A DNA stretch of 30,548 nucleotides, taken from assembly GCF_947255005.1 (NCBI RefSeq), contig NZ_CAMYFI010000028.1, positions 1 through 30,548 on the forward strand, in the 5' to 3' direction. This document shows positions 29,303 through 30,548 of the stretch, in pieces. This stretch comes from an uncultured Tessaracoccus sp. Lineage in GTDB: Bacteria > Actinomycetota > Actinomycetes > Propionibacteriales > Propionibacteriaceae. The translations under genes were made by a program, and so were the position numbers. Each line of letters opens with the position of its first letter. The stretch's first letter is position 1. The notes beneath the pieces are model-generated. The model was not told the DNA's origin. It saw only the letters and a list, made by a program, of their open reading frames with translations, and made no database searches.

Positions 29303-30076
29303 ATGACGCAGATGCCACAGCAACCACCACCTGGTTGGTACCCTGACCCCGCCGGCGGATCCGGTGAACGTTTCTGGGATGGGGAAGCATGGTCGCAGGC
29401 CACCAGAGAGCAGTCAGCTTCGACGCAGGAGCAGCCGCCAACGCTCCCGCAGGCCGAAGGGACTCCGTACGTTGACCCCAGGCTCCGCGCCCACTCGAGC
29501 GGCTACGGCACCCAGGGTGCTGGGTACGGCGTCTCGGGGTATAGCTATGGCAAGCAGATACCTGTGCAAGGTGGTTACGCGCTGGCAGGGTTTTGGTGGC
29601 GCGTACTGGGATTCATCATCGACAGCATCATCGTCGGCGTTGTGAATGGCATACTCACCGCTGGGTTGAACTCCGGCATCGACAGCCAACTCGATCGCTA
29701 CCTCGTACAGTTCATCGACTCGCTCACCGACCCGACCGTTCCGGCGCCGGAGATTCCGATGAGCCTCATCCAATCTCTGGGCACAATGGCGCTAGTCACC
29801 ACCATCGTGTGGACTGCGTACCGCACCATCCTGATCGGCACCATGAACGCCACGCTCGGCCAGAAAATCTGCGGTCTGCGGGTTGCGAAACTGGGCGACG
29901 AGCAACTCGCCCCCGTGGGGTGGAAGGTCGCCGTCATCCGAGGTGGCATCGGGGCCATCATCTATCAGGTCATCGGTTTCCTGGCGCAGATCACCGTGCT
30001 GTTCCTCGATCGTAAGCAGACGCTGCCCGACCTGCTGTCCAAAACCGTCGTCGTCAATACTCGAGAGGCTGTGTAA
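29303..30076 (+). CDS. DUF2510-RDD family membrane protein
   Basis: This is a 257-residue protein. Residues about 8-28 hold the short DUF2510 motif PPGWYPDPAGGSGERFWDGE. A Gln/Pro/Tyr/Gly-rich linker follows to about residue 85. The RDD domain then has three hydrophobic segments: LAGFWWRVLGFIIDSIIVGVV, then ALVTTIVWTAYRTILIG, and IIYQVIGFLAQITVLFL. The stretch TLGQKICGLRVAKLGDEQ is the usual family core. RDD proteins are thought to include transporters, but no substrate is known here. An upstream reading that is antisense to the kinase gene was discarded. The stop is immediately followed by the malQ GTG. Confidence 0.87.
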   Translation: MTQMPQQPPPGWYPDPAGGSGERFWDGEAWSQATREQSASTQEQPPTLPQAEGTPYVDPRLRAHSSGYGTQGAGYGVSGYSYGKQIPVQGGYALAGFWWRVLGFIIDSIIVGVVNGILTAGLNSGIDSQLDRYLVQFIDSLTDPTVPAPEIPMSLIQSLGTMALVTTIVWTAYRTILIGTMNATLGQKICGLRVAKLGDEQLAPVGWKVAVIRGGIGAIIYQVIGFLAQITVLFLDRKQTLPDLLSKTVVVNTREAV

Positions 30077-30548
30077 GTGAGCATCGCGCATCCGTCGCTT
30101 ATCGCACTCGCGGACCATTTCGGCATCGCCCGCGATTTCTGGGACTGGAAGGGCCGACACGTCGACATCCCAGCGGAGACCATCGTCGCGGTGCTCGCGG
30201 CCCTCGACGTCGACGCCCGCACGCCGGAGCTGTGCGACGAGGCCCTGCAGCGTATCGAATCCGAGCGCTGGTACACCGTGCTGCCGCCGTGCACCGTGCT
30301 CGAAGAAGGACACGGACGCACGATTGAAGTGCATGTCGCATCCGGTCACAGTGTCGCACTCGTCGTTGAGCTGGAACAGGGTGGCACGCGCGAGGCGTGG
30401 CAGGTGGACAACTTCGTCCCCGACCGCGAGGTGGGCGGCCAGTGGCGTGGTGAGGCGAGTTTCTGGGTTCCGGGCGACCTCCCGACGGGCTATCACCGGC
30501 TGGTCGCCACCACCGACGGGGTGCGCCACGAAGCTGCCGTCATCGTGA
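30077..30548 (+). CDS. malQ: 4-alpha-glucanotransferase, N-terminal part (cut by window edge)
   Basis: 157 codons are visible, open to the window end. The sequence PSLIALADHFGIARDFWDWK, GRHVDIPAETIVAVLAALDV, RWYTVLPPCTVLEEG and the later VPGDLPTGYHRLVA matches the N-terminal beta-rich region of actinobacterial MalQ (amylomaltase). MalQ rearranges alpha-1,4-glucans in maltodextrin and glycogen metabolism. The catalytic GH77 barrel would lie beyond the window. The GTG starts directly after the TAA of the RDD gene (no gap), implying translational coupling. Confidence 0.8.
   Translation, partial: MSIAHPSLIALADHFGIARDFWDWKGRHVDIPAETIVAVLAALDVDARTPELCDEALQRIESERWYTVLPPCTVLEEGHGRTIEVHVASGHSVALVVELEQGGTREAWQVDNFVPDREVGGQWRGEASFWVPGDLPTGYHRLVATTDGVRHEAAVIV

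Overview
The window looks like chromosome of a high-GC actinobacterium. Evidence for this includes many GTG starts, a WhiB2-type regulator, an accD-accE-maf operon, and several families restricted to Actinobacteria (DUF3499, DUF3039, TIGR03089, DUF5719, DUF3352). The absence of rhamnosyl-linker and F420 genes at their mycobacterial positions, and a GGTTGAGTAG...GAAACC type repeat, fit a Propionibacteriaceae-like organism better than a mycobacterium. That placement is inference. No tRNA, rRNA, CRISPR array or transposase was found.

Layout. 1-1454 (minus): a small, visibly more A/T-rich type VII secretion cassette of three tightly coupled genes (YbaB-like, EspC/WXG100-like, WXG100-like toxin head), cut by the window edge. 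1538-3920 (minus): accD-accE-maf. 4002-6990 (plus): birA, a bacterial PH-domain membrane protein, purK and purE. 7055-10079 (minus): an LCP cell-wall ligase followed by a DUF3352 protein. 10190-14799 (plus): a second LCP protein, an ExoA-like glycosyltransferase and a prolyl oligopeptidase. 14786-15442 (minus): TIGR03089 protein. 15635-22013 (plus): manC, an unrecognised membrane protein, whiB2, a 984-residue membrane glycosyltransferase and a DUF5719 protein. 22010-22429 (minus): degenerate zincin. 22468-26019 (plus): DUF3499, phosphomannomutase, Trm112-like, PGI/PMI-like and type II dehydroquinase. 26313-27728 (plus): ahcY. 27856-29232 (minus): DUF3039 and a Ser/Thr kinase. 29303-30548 (plus): DUF2510-RDD protein and the start of malQ. 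No gene-free stretch exceeds 300 bases. The longest, 26020-26312, is filled with repeats.

How it fits together. The backbone follows the gene neighbourhood known in Mycobacterium tuberculosis from sahH through manB, whiB2, pmmA, the CpsA-like LCP gene, purE/purK, birA and accD5-accE5 to maf. Its themes are supply of GDP-mannose (PGI/PMI-like, phosphomannomutase, ManC), use of nucleotide sugars by two membrane-associated glycosyltransferases, attachment of glycopolymers to peptidoglycan by LCP enzymes, and malonyl/methylmalonyl-CoA supply with its biotin ligase.

The signals most worth a second look are: (i) a two-box repeat, GCAGGTGACAC...TCCG plus GCCGCACARGTTRC, which forms a large palindrome upstream of ahcY and recurs as a single arm supplying the start codon of the type VII cassette; (ii) thirteen genes whose start codon lies only 6-8 nt after a TANNNT box, implying pervasive leaderless transcription, including one extremely compact divergent promoter pair; (iii) a Ser/Thr kinase with three altered catalytic motifs; and (iv) a perfect 15-bp inverted repeat between TIGR03089 and manC. 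No clearly new multi-gene system can be demonstrated from the sequence alone.
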